Assembly: GCF_013184745.1 (NCBI RefSeq)
Contig: NZ_JAATVU010000044.1
Span: 1 to 47,774 of the forward strand
Length of the DNA: 47,774 bases
Source of the DNA: Mangrovicoccus sp. HB161399
GTDB taxonomy: Bacteria > Pseudomonadota > Alphaproteobacteria > Rhodobacterales > Rhodobacteraceae
Reading direction: 5' to 3'
The notes under the pieces were generated by a model. That model ran no database searches. It was not told the origin of the DNA and was given only the letters and a program-made list of their open reading frames with translations. Of this stretch, positions 1-10,577 are shown in pieces (position 1 is the stretch's first letter; each line of letters starts with the position of its first letter). A program made the position numbers and the translations under genes.

Positions 1-442
1 TCTGCGCCTCCGGATCATCCGGCCCGCTGGCGCGGACCAGCTAGACCCCGAGATCGTGCCGGCTGTCCGTCGTCCGCGGAACGCGGCAGCCCCGGTGCAG
101 CGGACGGATAGCGCCCGCCGGTGCCCCCGGAGCTGCCCATTGCGGCGCCATCGGTCCGAGCCCGATGGGCGGCGGCGCCGCGATGGCGGCTGCGCTGCGC
201 GCCATAACGCCGATGGCTGGCCTCGAAGATCGCCCGCATCCCGGGAAGAAGGCCGTCCCGCGCGGCCTGGCGCGCCACGGCTGGAACCGGCCCGGGCGCA
301 CGGAAAGTACCCGGCACAGTGCGCCCCCGAGCGCGACCCATCCGGGCGGGCGGGCCGCACGAGGATGGGGTGGTCGGCGACGTGGGCGGGGATGGAGGCG
401 AGCGTGTCCTTCACGGCTTCGCCGCCCGCTGCGCGGCGCCGG
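1..442. other. Left-edge stretch without a credible gene
   Basis: No reading frame here resembles a known protein. The overlapping long frames on both strands are Arg/Pro/Gly/Ala-rich, as expected from random high-GC DNA. The stretch holds the first arm (129-173) of a 45-bp inverted repeat whose second arm (455-499) lies in the tail of the OrfA remnant. It looks like eroded, IS-derived DNA, but no complete element can be delimited because the window starts here. Confidence 0.5.
129..173 (+). repeat. 45-bp inverted repeat, left arm
   Basis: It matches the reverse complement of 455-499 at 42 of 45 positions. Each arm also holds its own short hairpin (CATCGG ... CCGATG with a 7-nt loop). The arms bracket about 280 bp with no gene. 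It could be a palindromic extragenic repeat or an end of a small non-autonomous element; the sequence alone does not decide. Confidence 0.7.
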
Positions 443-772
443 TCAGGTCGCGCAGCCGCCCATCGGGTTCGGACCGGTGGCGCCGCGATGGGCAGCTCCG
501 AGGGACCTGGCCGACGCCGATGCCGTCCGCATGACCGCCGCCTCTTCTTTCGGGCGGCGGAGGTCGGACAGCTCGGCAGCCCCGGCCTGCTGCCTGCGGA
601 TCGCCCCGGCCGGGCCCGCGGCAGCGAGTTCGGGCCGCCAGCCCTTCAGCTGCGAAGCGGATACGCCGAGCTCGCGCGCGACGCCGGCCTGCGTGGCGCC
701 CGGTCCGGACAGGCGCGCGACGGCCTGCTCCCTGAACCCGGCGGCGAAGCGGCGGCGGGGCTGGCGGCTCAT
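443..772 (-). pseudogene. Degraded IS3-family transposase OrfA
   Basis: The frame from the ATG at 772 gives about 109 residues. It opens with a short basic segment (MSRQPRRRFAAGFREQAVAR), then a helix-turn-helix (QAGVARELGVSASQLKGW) and a short heptad-like stretch (AELSDLRRPKEEAAVM). That is the layout of IS3/IS911 OrfA proteins, which bind DNA as the upstream partner of the frameshifted OrfAB transposase. The expected leucine-zipper end is missing and is replaced by residues encoded by the 45-bp repeat at 455-499. No OrfB follows. I read it as a dead IS remnant; the family call rests on the N-terminal half only. Confidence 0.6.
455..499 (-). repeat. 45-bp inverted repeat, right arm
   Basis: Mate of 129-173, in opposite orientation, with three mismatches. 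It overlaps the 3' end of the IS3-type OrfA remnant, so the last 20 or so residues of that frame are encoded by the repeat rather than by transposase sequence. This suggests that the repeat replaced the original OrfA end. Confidence 0.7.
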
Positions 773-1182
773 GTAGGGTCCCTCTTTCTGGGAATCTGGG
801 AAAAATGTAACTCCCAGTCCGGAAGCCGGGCGCAAGCTCTGGCATTTCTGTGAAGCACATCCCGATACGCGCTTCATGGACGCAACGGTAAAGCTTGTTG
901 CCGTCCCCGCCACTGCGCGCATGACGGAAGAGTCGACCCTGGCGCAGGCCCGGCGCGGCAACCGCGCGGTTGCGCATCCCGGCGAAATGCCCCCCCGGGA
1001 TCCGCGCGCGGCTCGAAAGCGAAACCGGCACGCCGCTCCCCGACGTGCCGGACATGTTTGCCTCTGCCCTGTCCGCCGACTCTGGCGGCGTACCAGCAGA
1101 GCCGGGGCTCGCCCGGACCGGCCTGCCGGATCAGTCCACGCTGAACGCGCTGTTTCCCTGACCGGCCGGGATCGGCCGCCCG
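773..1182. other. Gene-free stretch beside rnj, possible thrC remnant
   Basis: No intact gene. In two plus-strand frames around 880-1100 there is a weak likeness to the C-terminus of threonine synthase: one frame reads ...AVAHP, and the next continues AKCPPGIRARLESETGTPLP and then DVPDMF. Threonine synthases end with a comparable HPAKFP...TG..P.LP...DLF pattern. A frameshift between the two segments would make it a pseudogene fragment. A short GC hairpin (CGGCCG-GGAT-CGGCCG, 1163-1178) lies past the rnj stop but has no T-run. Confidence 0.3.
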
Positions 1183-2853
1183 TCATTCTGACAGGCGGCT
1201 GATCACCACGGTGACCTCGGGCTTCTTGCCGATCTCGTTCTGCGCGCTGTTGCGCACCGTGCGCCGCATGATCTCGGTCAGCTTGTCGTCGTCGATCAGC
1301 ACGTCATCATCGGCCCGGCCCAGAACCTGGGCAAGATCGTCTTCAAGCACCTCGGCCAGCGGCGCGCGCGAACGTCCGTTCGCCGGAAGGCCCATGATCT
1401 CGCACCAGGGCTCGCCCAGCGGATCGTCGTTCTCGTCGATGATCAGCGTCACCAGCACATGGCCGTTCAGCGCCATGCGGATCCGGTCCCGCACCACGCC
1501 GTCCATCGCGCCTATCAGCGACGAGCCGTCCAGGTAGGTTCGGCCGGTCTCGACATAGCCGACGACCTTGGGCTCGTTTCCGGTCAGCTGCACCATCGTG
1601 CCGTTCGGCGCCAGGATGCCCTTCAGGCCGTTCTGCGCAGCCAGCTTGACATGCTCGCGCAGGTGGCGGTGTTCGCCATGCATCGGCACGACCAGCTGCG
1701 GCCGCACCAGGTTGTGGATCTCGGCGAGGTCCGGACGATTCGCATGCCCCGAGACGTGGTACAGCCCCGAATTGTCGTCGATGACGTCGATGCCCATCTC
1801 GGAGAACTGGTTCACGATGCGGAAGACGCCGCGTTCATTGCCCGGGATGATCTTCGAGGAGAACAGGAACGTGTCGCCCGGCTTCATCTCGATGCCCAGG
1901 TACTTGCCGCGCGCCAGCTGCGCCGAGGCAGCGCGCCGCTCGCCCTGGCTGCCGGTGACCAGCAGCATCAGGTTCTCGCGCGGGATCTGCGAGGCGTCCT
2001 CGACCGCGACGGTGGAGGGGAAGTCCTTCAGCACGCCGGTCTCGACCGCTTCCTGCACCATGCGCCGCATGGCCCGGCCGAGCAGCACGACCGAGCGGCC
2101 TGCATCGCGGCCGGCTTCGGCCAGGGTCTTGAGCCGCGCGATGTTCGACGCGAAGGTGGTCGCCACGACCATGCCGCTGCAGCCCTCCACCAGCTTGCGG
2201 ATCTCGGGTCCCACCAGAACCTCGGACCGCCCGGGATTCGGGTTGAATACGTTGGTGGAATCGCAGGCCAGCGCCAGGACGCCCGGCGCGGCCACCTCGG
2301 CCCAGAGCTCGGGATCGTAGGGCTCGCCCACCCCGGGCTCGCGGTCGAGCTTGAAGTCGCCGGTATGCAGGATGCGGCCCTTCGGCGTGTCGATCACCAG
2401 CGCCGAGCTTTCCGGGATGGAATGGCTCATCGGCAGGTAGGCAACCTCGAACGGGCCGGCCTTGACCATGTGCGGCCAGGGATCGACCGTCGTCACCTCG
2501 GTCTCGGGCGCGTCGGCCTCGATCATCTTGCGCCGCGCAACGGCCGCCGTGAACGGCCGGGCATAGACCGGGCATTTCAGCCGCGACCACAGCCGGCCGA
2601 CACCGCCGACATGGTCCTCGTGGGCATGGGTGACGAAGACCGCCTCGATCCGGTCGCGGCGCTCTTCGAGCCAGGCGATGTCCGGAAAGATCAGGTCGAC
2701 GCCGGGAGTCGAATCCATGTCCGGAAAGGCGACGCCCAGATCGATCACGATCAGCCGCTCCCTGTCCTTCGGCCCGTAGCCGTAGACATAGCAATTCATT
2801 CCGATCTCGCCTGCCCCGCCGAGGGGCAGGTAGATCACTTCATCCGTACTCAT
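1183..2853 (-). CDS. rnj: Ribonuclease J
   Basis: A 556-residue metallo-beta-lactamase/beta-CASP ribonuclease of the RNase J family. In most alphaproteobacteria it matures and degrades RNA with 5'-to-3' exonuclease and endonuclease activity. The zinc-binding motif HAHEDH is at residues 76-81, preceded by the family opening LPLGGAGEIGMN. The length fits the family (about 550-560). It is the last gene of the nuo-birA-coaX-rnj run, and its ATG overlaps the coaX stop by 4 bp, implying coupled translation. No convincing terminator with a T-run follows. This position after coaX is, to my knowledge, common in Rhodobacteraceae. Confidence 0.95.
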   Translation of the reverse strand: MSTDEVIYLPLGGAGEIGMNCYVYGYGPKDRERLIVIDLGVAFPDMDSTPGVDLIFPDIAWLEERRDRIEAVFVTHAHEDHVGGVGRLWSRLKCPVYARPFTAAVARRKMIEADAPETEVTTVDPWPHMVKAGPFEVAYLPMSHSIPESSALVIDTPKGRILHTGDFKLDREPGVGEPYDPELWAEVAAPGVLALACDSTNVFNPNPGRSEVLVGPEIRKLVEGCSGMVVATTFASNIARLKTLAEAGRDAGRSVVLLGRAMRRMVQEAVETGVLKDFPSTVAVEDASQIPRENLMLLVTGSQGERRAASAQLARGKYLGIEMKPGDTFLFSSKIIPGNERGVFRIVNQFSEMGIDVIDDNSGLYHVSGHANRPDLAEIHNLVRPQLVVPMHGEHRHLREHVKLAAQNGLKGILAPNGTMVQLTGNEPKVVGYVETGRTYLDGSSLIGAMDGVVRDRIRMALNGHVLVTLIIDENDDPLGEPWCEIMGLPANGRSRAPLAEVLEDDLAQVLGRADDDVLIDDDKLTEIMRRTVRNSAQNEIGKKPEVTVVISRLSE

Positions 2854-3653
2854 TCCGGTACCGCCATTTCATCCGGACCGCCGACGCGATCCTTGTTGTA
2901 ATTGTAGATGACGGTCAGCCCGTGCATCGTCAGATCTTCTTCGAAAACGTCGAATAGCTCATCGCCCTGCTGAAACAAAGGGGCCAGCCCGCCCGTGCCG
3001 ATGACTTTCATGGGACGGCCGCGCTCCGCCTTGATCTGGCTAACGATCCCCGCGACCAGCCCGACATAGCCCCAGAACACGCCGGACTGCATGCAGGCCA
3101 CCGTATTCGTGCCGATCACCTTCTCTGGCTTGGTCACGTCGACATGCGGCAGCGCCGCCGCCGCCTGGTGCAGCGCCTCGAGGCTGAGGTTCACGCCAGG
3201 CGCGATCACGCCGCCGATATAGGCCCCGTCCTCGCCCACCACGTCGAAGGTCGTGGCCGTGCCGAAGTCCACCACGATCAGGTCGCCGCCATAGAGGTCG
3301 TAGCCCGCCACGGTGTTGACCAGCCGGTCGGGACCGACCTGGGTGCCGGGATCGACCCGCGGCTCGACCGGCAGGTCGCAGCCCGGCTTGCCCACCACCA
3401 TCGGGCGGCAGTTGAAATAGCGGTTCGCCAGGACGCGCAGGTTGAAGACCACGCGCGGCACGGTGGAGGAGATGATCACCGCGTTGATCGGAGCATCGAG
3501 CTTCTCGTGCAGCAGCAGCGTCGACAGCCAGACATGGTATTCGTCCGCGGTCCGGCTGTGATTGGTGGAGATCCGCCATCGGCCGAGCAGCTGGCGCCCG
3601 TCCCAGATGGCGAAGACGGTGTTGGTGTTCCCGCAGTCGATGGCAAGCAGCAT
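2850..3653 (-). CDS. coaX: Type III pantothenate kinase
   Basis: A 267-residue cytoplasmic kinase that phosphorylates pantothenate, the first step of coenzyme A synthesis. It belongs to the ASKHA fold. The phosphate-binding DCGNTN motif is at residues 6-11 and the second phosphate motif DFGTATT at about 129-135, both diagnostic of the CoaX type rather than CoaA. Length is typical. The stop overlaps the rnj start (ATGA), and birA lies 18 bp upstream, so it is mid-operon and probably depends on the nuo promoter or an internal one. Confidence 0.95.
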   Translation of the reverse strand: MLLAIDCGNTNTVFAIWDGRQLLGRWRISTNHSRTADEYHVWLSTLLLHEKLDAPINAVIISSTVPRVVFNLRVLANRYFNCRPMVVGKPGCDLPVEPRVDPGTQVGPDRLVNTVAGYDLYGGDLIVVDFGTATTFDVVGEDGAYIGGVIAPGVNLSLEALHQAAAALPHVDVTKPEKVIGTNTVACMQSGVFWGYVGLVAGIVSQIKAERGRPMKVIGTGGLAPLFQQGDELFDVFEEDLTMHGLTVIYNYNKDRVGGPDEMAVPE

Positions 3654-3671
3654 GGTGGCGTCCGGTCAGAA

Positions 3672-4433
3672 TCAGAAGAAAACGTCGGCGGCGGAAATGC
3701 GGTGCAGCCCGTCGCTGCAGCGCAGCAGGAGGTGCCCTGTCCCGTCCACTGTATCGAATGTGCCGTGAAAGGTCTCGCGTGCCGTGCGGGCGCGGATCGG
3801 TTCGCCCAGGCGCGCCGCCTGCGACAGCCAGCGTTCCCGGATCGGCGCGAAGCCCTCGGCGCGGAACTCCGCCTCGCGCGCGGCATAGGCGCGGGCCAGC
3901 GCCAGCAGCATGTCGTCGCGGTCCAGCTTGCGCCCCAGCACCTCGGCCAGCGAGATCGGCAGCGTGGCACCCGCCTCCACGGCCGCCAGATCGGGCGCCG
4001 AGGCGAGGTTGATGCCGATGCCGATGGCCAGATGGTCGAGCCGTCCGGCCTGCCCCGCGCTTTCCAGCAGGATGCCCGCGGCCTTGCAGTCGTAGAGCAG
4101 CACGTCGTTCGGCCATTTCAGAGAGATCGCGCGGGGCTCCACGCCGACCGCCTGGAACGCCTCGGCCAGCGCCACGGCGGCGACGAAGCTGCGCAGGGCG
4201 GCGGTTTCGGGCGGTTCTTCCGGCTTCAGCAGCAGCGTGGCGGCCAGCGCGCCCTCCGGGCTGGCCCAGGCGCGGCCGCGGCGCCCGCGTCCGGCCGTCT
4301 GGCGCAGGGCCGTTATCCAGACCGGCGCATGGCAAGAGGCGGCCATGCGGGCCGCCTCGGCATTCGTGCTGTCGGTTTCCGGGAGGCTGCGCAGGCCGTA
4401 ACCCTGCGGCCAGCCCCCGCCGTCACGGGACAA
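3672..4433 (-). CDS. birA: Biotin--[acetyl-CoA-carboxylase] ligase
   Basis: A 253-residue monofunctional biotin protein ligase that adenylates biotin and attaches it to the biotin carboxyl carrier protein. The adenylate-binding segment [12 protein letters not shown] is at residues 45-56 and KWPND at 106-110. There is no N-terminal helix-turn-helix, so it is not the BirA repressor type of Escherichia coli. The chosen ATG overlaps the end of nuoN by 11 bp, consistent with coupling. The nuoN-birA-coaX order is a recurring Rhodobacteraceae arrangement. Confidence 0.93.
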   Translation of the reverse strand: MSRDGGGWPQGYGLRSLPETDSTNAEAARMAASCHAPVWITALRQTAGRGRRGRAWASPEGALAATLLLKPEEPPETAALRSFVAAVALAEAFQAVGVEPRAISLKWPNDVLLYDCKAAGILLESAGQAGRLDHLAIGIGINLASAPDLAAVEAGATLPISLAEVLGRKLDRDDMLLALARAYAAREAEFRAEGFAPIRERWLSQAARLGEPIRARTARETFHGTFDTVDGTGHLLLRCSDGLHRISAADVFF

Positions 4434-5862
4434 GCGCCATCGCAGCCGAAGCCGCGAGCGAGTCGACGCCGAAGAAGTTGAAGATGCCGACGATCATCAC
4501 CAGCGCGGTGGCAACGACGAAGCTGCGCAGCACCGGCGCGCGGTCGGCATCGAGCGGCTCGATCGGCGCGCCGAAATACATCAGGTAGACGATCCGGATG
4601 TAGTAGTAGGCCGCGACCACCGACGTGATGACGCCGGCGATGGCCAGCCAGTAGAGCCCGGCCTGCACCGCAGAGAACAGCACGCCCCACTTGGCGAAGA
4701 AGCCCAGCATCGGCGGCACGCCCGCCATGGAGAACAGCAGCACCATGAAGGCCATCGCCCGCACCGGATCGCGCGCCGACAGCATCGACAGCGACGCGAT
4801 GTCGAGCACCGGACGGCCGTCCCGCTCCATCGACATGATGAAGGCGAAGCTGCCCAGGTTCATGGTGATGTAGATCGACATGTAGAGCAGCATCGACTGC
4901 ACGCCGTCCGCCGTCCCCGCCGCCAGGCCCATCAGGGCAAAGCCCATGTGGGTGATGGAGGAATAGGCCATCAGCCGCTTGATGTTGGTCTGGGTGATCG
5001 CGGCGACCGAACCGATGGCCATGGAGGCAATCGAGATCAGCTGCAGCACCTGCTGCCAGTCCGCGATCGAGTTGCCGAAGGCGCCGTGCAGCACCCGCGC
5101 GAACAGCGCCATGGCGGCCACTTTCGGCGCGGTGGCGAAGAAGGTCGTGACCGGCGTCGGCGAGCCCTCGTAGACGTCCGGCGTCCACATGTGGAAGGGT
5201 GCCGCCGAGACCTTGAAGGCCAGGCCCGCGCAGATGAAGGCGAGACCGAAGACCAGGCCGATCGGCGCGCGCTCCTCGCCCACTGCGGACATCAGCCCGG
5301 CAAAGTCTGTGGTCCCGGCAAAGCCGTAGGCCAGCGAGCAGCCATAGAGCAGCATCCCCGAGCTCAGCGACCCCAGGACGAAGTATTTCAGGCCGGCCTC
5401 GGTCGATTTCACGCTGTCGCGCCGCAGCGAGGCGATGATGTAGAGCGCCAGCGACTGCAGTTCGAGCCCCAGGTAGAGCGACATCAGGTTGCCCGCGGAG
5501 ACCATGATCATCATGCCGACCACCGACAGGGTGATCAGCACCGGGTATTCGAAGCGCAGGAGGTCGCGCCGCTCCATGTAGGCCTCGGACATGACCAGCA
5601 CGGCCGCGGCCGAGAGCAGGATCATCACCTTGGCAAAGCGCGCGAAGCCGTCATCGACGACCATGCCGCCGAAGCCCGGCGTGGTGCCGCCGCCGTTCAG
5701 ACCGATCCAGAAGGCTATGAGCGTGAAGATGGCCGCCGTCACCCAGGTCAGCACCGGGGCGTAGCGGTCCTTGCCGGTATAGACCACCGCGACCAGCGCC
5801 AGGAGGGCGAAGAGCGCCAGCACGAATTCCGGCAGGACGGTGGACAGATCGGATGCCGTCAT
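4423..5862 (-). CDS. nuoN: NADH-quinone oxidoreductase subunit N
   Basis: A 479-residue polytopic membrane subunit of complex I, one of the three antiporter-like proton channels, with about 14 transmembrane helices. Family segments seen are [16 protein letters not shown] with its membrane-buried acidic residue, and [20 protein letters not shown] with the conserved Lys and the broken-helix motif. The length is normal for alphaproteobacterial NuoN. nuoM ends 12 bp upstream. As the last nuo structural gene it is followed directly by birA. Confidence 0.96.
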   Translation of the reverse strand: MTASDLSTVLPEFVLALFALLALVAVVYTGKDRYAPVLTWVTAAIFTLIAFWIGLNGGGTTPGFGGMVVDDGFARFAKVMILLSAAAVLVMSEAYMERRDLLRFEYPVLITLSVVGMMIMVSAGNLMSLYLGLELQSLALYIIASLRRDSVKSTEAGLKYFVLGSLSSGMLLYGCSLAYGFAGTTDFAGLMSAVGEERAPIGLVFGLAFICAGLAFKVSAAPFHMWTPDVYEGSPTPVTTFFATAPKVAAMALFARVLHGAFGNSIADWQQVLQLISIASMAIGSVAAITQTNIKRLMAYSSITHMGFALMGLAAGTADGVQSMLLYMSIYITMNLGSFAFIMSMERDGRPVLDIASLSMLSARDPVRAMAFMVLLFSMAGVPPMLGFFAKWGVLFSAVQAGLYWLAIAGVITSVVAAYYYIRIVYLMYFGAPIEPLDADRAPVLRSFVVATALVMIVGIFNFFGVDSLAASAAMALVP

Positions 5863-5874
5863 CTCGGTCGCTCC

Positions 5875-7446
5875 TCAGTGGCTTGCATTTTCGGCGACCT
5901 CGACCCCGGGCGCGAAATTGGCCTGGGCGGCAAGGTTCTCGGCCACCAGCGCCTCGACCGAGGGACCGGTGATGTCGGTGACCAGCCCCGGGAAGATGCC
6001 GAGGATCAGGGTCAGCGCGACGAGCGGGGCGAAGATCGCCTTCTCGCGCGTGTTCATGTCGGAAATCGTCTTCAGGCTTTCCTTGATCAGGTCGCCCAGC
6101 ATCACCCGCTTGTAGAGCCAGAGCCCGTAGCTGGCCGAGAGGATCACCCCGGTCGCGGCGACGAAGGCCACCCAGGTGCTGTCCTCGAAGATGCCGATCA
6201 GCGTCAGGAACTCGCCGATGAAGCCGCTGGTGCCCGGCAGGCCGGCATTGGCCATGGTGAAGAACATGAAGACGATCGCATAGCCCGGCATCCGGTTGAT
6301 CAGACCGCCATAGGCGGCGATGTCGCGGGTATGCATCCGGTCGTAGACCACGCCGACGCAGAGGAAGAGCGCGCCGGAGATGAAGCCGTGGCTGAGCATC
6401 TGGAAGATCGCGCCGTCGACGCCCTGCTGGTTCGCCGCGAAGATCCCCATCGTGGCATAGCCCATGTGCGCGACCGAGGAATAGGCGATCACCTTCTTCA
6501 TGTCGGTCTGCACCAGCGCCACCAGCGAGGTGTACACGATGGCGATGGCCGATATCCAGAAGACCAGCGGCTCCATCATCTTGGTCCCGATCGGGAACAT
6601 CGGCAGCGAGAAGCGCAGGAAGCCGTAGCCGCCCATCTTCAGCAGCACCGCCGCCAGCACGATCGATCCCCCCGTGGGCGCCTGGACGTGCGCGTCGGGG
6701 AGCCAGGTATGCACCGGCCACATCGGCATCTTCACCGCGAAGGAGATGAAGAACGCGAGCCAGAGCAGCGTCTGCATGCCGCCGATCACATGGGTGCCGA
6801 GCACGGTGATGGTCGAGCTGGAGAACTCGTGGTGCAGCAGCCCCGTCACGTCCGGCCCGCAGGCCGCGATGCAGGTGGTCCCGGCGTCGATGTACATCGC
6901 CACCATGCCGACCAGCATGAAGACCGAGCCGAAGAAGGTGTAGAGGAAGAACTTGAAGGCCGCATAGACCCGCCGGTCCCCGCCCCAGATCCCGATGATC
7001 AGGAACATCGGGATCAGCGCGCCCTCGAAGAACAGGTAGAACAGCACCATGTCCAGCGCGCAGAACACGCCGGTCATCAGCGTTTCCAGCACGAGGAAGG
7101 CGATCATGTATTCCTTGGTGCGGTGCGTCACGTTCCAGCAGCTGAGGATCACCAGCGGCATCAGGAAGGTGTTGAGCATCACGAACAGCACCGACAGCCC
7201 GTCGACGCCCATCCGGTACTGCAGGCCCAGCACCCAGTCGCGCTCTTCCACGAACTGGAAGCTGGGGTCGGACGCGTCGAAGCCGGTCAGCAGGAACAGC
7301 GACAGCAGGAATGTCACCCCGGAGGCGATCAACGCGACCCATTTGGCATTGCGCTGCGCTGCCTCGTCGTCGCCGCGCAGGAAGACGGCCAGGATGACCG
7401 CTGCCAGCGTCGGCATGAAAGTGACGATGGAAAGCAGGTTATCCAT
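5875..7446 (-). CDS. nuoM: NADH-quinone oxidoreductase subunit M
   Basis: A 523-residue antiporter-like membrane subunit of complex I. I start it at [10 protein letters not shown]; the ATG lies in a TAATG junction where one base is shared with the nuoL stop. An upstream in-frame extension exists but reads as nuoL shadow. The buried Glu of FEGALIPM is near residue 141. The proton-path segment [18 protein letters not shown], with its Lys and His, is at about 236-253. Around 14 membrane helices are expected. Length is typical. Confidence 0.96.
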   Translation of the reverse strand: MDNLLSIVTFMPTLAAVILAVFLRGDDEAAQRNAKWVALIASGVTFLLSLFLLTGFDASDPSFQFVEERDWVLGLQYRMGVDGLSVLFVMLNTFLMPLVILSCWNVTHRTKEYMIAFLVLETLMTGVFCALDMVLFYLFFEGALIPMFLIIGIWGGDRRVYAAFKFFLYTFFGSVFMLVGMVAMYIDAGTTCIAACGPDVTGLLHHEFSSSTITVLGTHVIGGMQTLLWLAFFISFAVKMPMWPVHTWLPDAHVQAPTGGSIVLAAVLLKMGGYGFLRFSLPMFPIGTKMMEPLVFWISAIAIVYTSLVALVQTDMKKVIAYSSVAHMGYATMGIFAANQQGVDGAIFQMLSHGFISGALFLCVGVVYDRMHTRDIAAYGGLINRMPGYAIVFMFFTMANAGLPGTSGFIGEFLTLIGIFEDSTWVAFVAATGVILSASYGLWLYKRVMLGDLIKESLKTISDMNTREKAIFAPLVALTLILGIFPGLVTDITGPSVEALVAENLAAQANFAPGVEVAENASH

Positions 7447-9500
7447 TATTCGGCGCCTCCGCTGAGGACCAGCCAGGTCATGAGCACGGCAATGCCGAGC
7501 ACCATGGCGAAGGCGTAGTGGAACAGGTAGCCGGACTGCGCGCGTCCCGCCAGCCTGCTGAGGAAGGGGATGAAGGCGGTGGCAAGCCCGCGCACCGTGC
7601 CGTCGATGACGGTCCGGTCGCCGCGGTTCCAGAGGAACCGGCCGAATTTCATGGTCGGGCGGACCACCGCATGTTCGTAGCATTCATCGAAATACCACTT
7701 GTTCAGCAGGAACTGGTACATCGGCGCCTGGTTCTTGGCGAGCTTCGCGGGCAGGTCCGGACGGCGCACGTACATCTGCCAGGCCAGGCCGAAGCCGAGC
7801 AGCATCGCGACGAAGGGCGAGAGCTTCACCCAGACCGGCGCGGCATGGGCATCCTCCAGCACCGTGTTGTCCGGCCCGAAGAAGACAGCGCCGCGTTCCG
7901 CCGCGCCATGGGCTGCCGGGGCGGCATGGGCATCGCCCTCCGCCGCAGACGCCTCGACCTGGTGCGGCATGCCGAAGAAGCTGGCCACCTTGTCGTGGTC
8001 GCCGAAGAAGGAGCCGTACCAGACCATGCCCGCGAAGACCGCGCCGAGGCCGAGCACGCCCAGCGGGATGGTCATCACCGACGGGCTTTCCTTGGCATGG
8101 TCATGCGCGTGGCGGTCGCCGCGCGGCGATCCGTAGAAGGTCAGGAACATCAGCCGCCAGGAATAGAAGCTGGTCATGGCCGCGGCGAAGACCAGCATCC
8201 AGAAGGCGTAGGAGGCCATCGAGTTGGACCCGGCCCAGGCGCTCTCGACGATGGCGTCCTTCGACAGGAAGCCGGCGAAGCCGATATGGGTCAGCGGGAT
8301 GCCGACGCCGGTGATTGCCAGCGTGCCGACCATCATCGCGGCGAAGGTCAGCGGCAGCTTCCTGCGCAGCCCGCCGTAGTTCATCATGTCCTGCTCGTGA
8401 TGCATCGCGGTGATGACCGAGCCGGCGCCGAGGAACAACATCGCCTTGAAGAAGGCGTGGGTGAAGAGGTGGAACATCGCCGCCGGATACATGCCGACGC
8501 CCGCGGCCACGAACATGTAGCCCAGCTGCGAACAGGTCGAATAGGCGATGACGCGCTTGATGTCGGTCTGCACCAGGCCCACGGTCGCGGCGAAGAAGGC
8601 CGTCGAGGCGCCGATGAAGGTGACGAAGGCCATGGTCTCGGGCGCGTACTCCATCAGCGGCGACATGCGGCAGACGAGGAAAACGCCCGCGGTCACCATG
8701 GTCGCGGCGTGGATCAGGGCCGAGACCGGCGTCGGACCTTCCATCGCATCCGGAAGCCAGGTGTGCAGGAAGAGCTGCGCCGATTTCCCCATCGCGCCGA
8801 CGAAGAGCAGGAAGGCACAGAGGTTCGCGGCGTTCCAGCTGCCCCAGAGAAAGCTGATCTCGGTCTGCGCCAGCTCGGGCGCCTGGTCGAAGATCACGCC
8901 GAACTGCAGGCTGTCGGTCAGGAAGAACAGCGCGAAGATGCCCAGGAGGAAGCCGAAATCGCCGATCCGGTTGACGATGAAGGCCTTCATCGCCGCCGCG
9001 CCGGCCGACGGCTTGCGGTAGTAGAAGCCGATCAGCAGGTACGAGGCGAGGCCGACGCCCTCCCAGCCGAAGAACAGCTGCACGATGTTGTCGGCAGTCA
9101 CCAGCATCAGCATCGCGAAGGTGAAGAGCGACAGGAAGGAGAAGAAGCGCGGGCGGTAGCTTTCCTCGCCCTCGCGGAAATTCTCGTCATGCGCCATGTA
9201 GCCGAAGCTGTAGAGATGGACGAGCGCCGAGACCGTGGTGACCACGACCAGCATGATCGCCGTCAGCCGGTCGACCATCACCGTCCAGTCGATCACCAGC
9301 GAGCCGCTCTCGATCCAGCGGGCGATCTCCACCGTGTAGGCGGTGCCGTCGAAGCTGAAGAACACGATCCAGGAGAAGAAGCAGGACAGGAACAGGAGCC
9401 CGGTCGAGATCCACTTGGCCGCGCGCTCTCCCATCGGCTTCCACAGGAAGCCCGCGATCAGGCTGCCGGCCAGCGGTGCGAAGAGGATGATGCTTTCCAC
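7446..9500 (-). CDS. nuoL: NADH-quinone oxidoreductase subunit L
   Basis: A 684-residue distal proton-pumping subunit of complex I. The antiporter core carries [17 protein letters not shown] and [19 protein letters not shown]. The C-terminal third contains a hydrophilic His/Ala-rich loop (about residues 505-540) and then the long lateral helix region, as in other alphaproteobacterial NuoL. It begins 5 bp after nuoK and shares one base with nuoM (TAATG). About 16 membrane segments are expected. Nothing in it looks truncated. Confidence 0.96.
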   Translation of the reverse strand: MESIILFAPLAGSLIAGFLWKPMGERAAKWISTGLLFLSCFFSWIVFFSFDGTAYTVEIARWIESGSLVIDWTVMVDRLTAIMLVVVTTVSALVHLYSFGYMAHDENFREGEESYRPRFFSFLSLFTFAMLMLVTADNIVQLFFGWEGVGLASYLLIGFYYRKPSAGAAAMKAFIVNRIGDFGFLLGIFALFFLTDSLQFGVIFDQAPELAQTEISFLWGSWNAANLCAFLLFVGAMGKSAQLFLHTWLPDAMEGPTPVSALIHAATMVTAGVFLVCRMSPLMEYAPETMAFVTFIGASTAFFAATVGLVQTDIKRVIAYSTCSQLGYMFVAAGVGMYPAAMFHLFTHAFFKAMLFLGAGSVITAMHHEQDMMNYGGLRRKLPLTFAAMMVGTLAITGVGIPLTHIGFAGFLSKDAIVESAWAGSNSMASYAFWMLVFAAAMTSFYSWRLMFLTFYGSPRGDRHAHDHAKESPSVMTIPLGVLGLGAVFAGMVWYGSFFGDHDKVASFFGMPHQVEASAAEGDAHAAPAAHGAAERGAVFFGPDNTVLEDAHAAPVWVKLSPFVAMLLGFGLAWQMYVRRPDLPAKLAKNQAPMYQFLLNKWYFDECYEHAVVRPTMKFGRFLWNRGDRTVIDGTVRGLATAFIPFLSRLAGRAQSGYLFHYAFAMVLGIAVLMTWLVLSGGAE

Positions 9501-9505
9501 TGCGT

Positions 9506-9811
9506 TCAGCCTTTCATGTTGTTGACGTCTTCCACCGCGATCGTGCCGCGGTTGCGGAAGAAGCAGACCAGGATCGCCAGTCCGATGGCAGCCTCGGCGG
9601 CGGCGACGGTCAGCACGAAGAGCGTGAAGATCTGGCCCTGCAGGTCGCCCAGGAAGCTGGAGAAGGCCACGAAGTTGATGTTGACCGACAGGAGGATCAG
9701 CTCGATCGACATCAGGATGATGATCACGTTCTTGCGGTTCAGGAACAGCCCGAAGATGCCGATCACGAAGAGCGCTGCCGCCACGCCCAGAAAATGCTCA
9801 AGTCCGATCAT
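9506..9811 (-). CDS. nuoK: NADH-quinone oxidoreductase subunit K
   Basis: A 101-residue, three-helix membrane subunit of complex I. The start [10 protein letters not shown] is preceded by a GGAGG ribosome-binding site and gives exactly the canonical length; a longer in-frame extension upstream is not needed. Conserved membrane glutamates are visible in [17 protein letters not shown] and in [13 protein letters not shown], both part of the proton pathway next to NuoJ and NuoA. nuoL starts 5 bp downstream. Confidence 0.96.
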   Translation of the reverse strand: MIGLEHFLGVAAALFVIGIFGLFLNRKNVIIILMSIELILLSVNINFVAFSSFLGDLQGQIFTLFVLTVAAAEAAIGLAILVCFFRNRGTIAVEDVNNMKG

Positions 9812-9947
9812 CCATGTCCCTCCGGGTCGTCTGCCCGTCGTTTTGGTCTTGCTGGGTCCCGCCCCGGACACGGCCCGGGGCCTTCCCTCTTTCTCGGTTC
9901 CGCCGCGACCGGCGGGGCCCAGGATCAGGTCCGGGGCCGGACAGGCC
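9812..9947. other. nuoJ-nuoK spacer
   Basis: The 136-bp gap is long for this operon, where most junctions are under 20 bp. It is very GC-rich with several short self-complementary blocks (for example CCCCGG/CCGGGG pairs at about 9860-9935) and contains no convincing gene. It may form a structured intercistronic RNA that tunes relative expression of the membrane subunits; that is only an inference from composition. Confidence 0.4.
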
Positions 9948-10556
9948 TCAGAGCCCCTGCCCCGGCTTCACGTCCTTCAGTTCCATCGCCTTGGCCGGAT
10001 CGCGGTACATCTGCGCCAGCACGTCCTGTCGCTTGACATCCGCGCGGTGGCGCAGCGTCAGCACGATCGCGCCGATCATCGCCACCAGCAGCACGAGCCC
10101 GGCAAGCTGGAACAGGATCAGGTAGCGGTCGTAGAGCAGCATGCCGATCGCCGCGGTGTTGCTGGCCTCGGCCAGATCCGGGGTCGGCGCGCCGCGCAGC
10201 AGCTGCGCGCGGTCGGAGAACTGCCAGACGCCGATGCCCATGCCCAGCTCGGTCAGGATGATCACCCCGATCACCAGCGCCAGCGGAACGCCCTTGGCGA
10301 CCTCGGCGCGCAGCTCGGCGAAATCCACGTCGAGCATCATCACCACGAAGAGGAAGAGCACCGCGACCGCGCCGACATAGACGATGACCAGCAGCATCGC
10401 GACGAATTCCGCGCCCAGCAGCACGAAGAGCCCGGCCGAGCTGAGGAAGGCCAGGATCAGCCACAGCACCGAGTGCACCGGATTGCGCGACAGCACCGTG
10501 AACAGCCCCCCGGCGATGACGCCGAGCGCGAAGGCATAGAAGGCGATGGTTGCCAT
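9948..10556 (-). CDS. nuoJ: NADH-quinone oxidoreductase subunit J
   Basis: A 202-residue membrane subunit of complex I with about five transmembrane helices. The hallmark third helix, with its pi-bulge segment [20 protein letters not shown], is at about residues 50-70, and [11 protein letters not shown] follows. The C-terminal tail after the last helix is hydrophilic ([14 protein letters not shown]...). It lies 21 bp downstream of nuoI. Confidence 0.95.
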   Translation of the reverse strand: MATIAFYAFALGVIAGGLFTVLSRNPVHSVLWLILAFLSSAGLFVLLGAEFVAMLLVIVYVGAVAVLFLFVVMMLDVDFAELRAEVAKGVPLALVIGVIILTELGMGIGVWQFSDRAQLLRGAPTPDLAEASNTAAIGMLLYDRYLILFQLAGLVLLVAMIGAIVLTLRHRADVKRQDVLAQMYRDPAKAMELKDVKPGQGL

Positions 10557-10577
10557 GATGTTCGGGCCTCCTTCAGC

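Noticed and set aside
1163-1178. Hairpin after rnj as terminator
   Set aside because: Only a 6-bp stem and no T-run on the minus strand; too weak to call.
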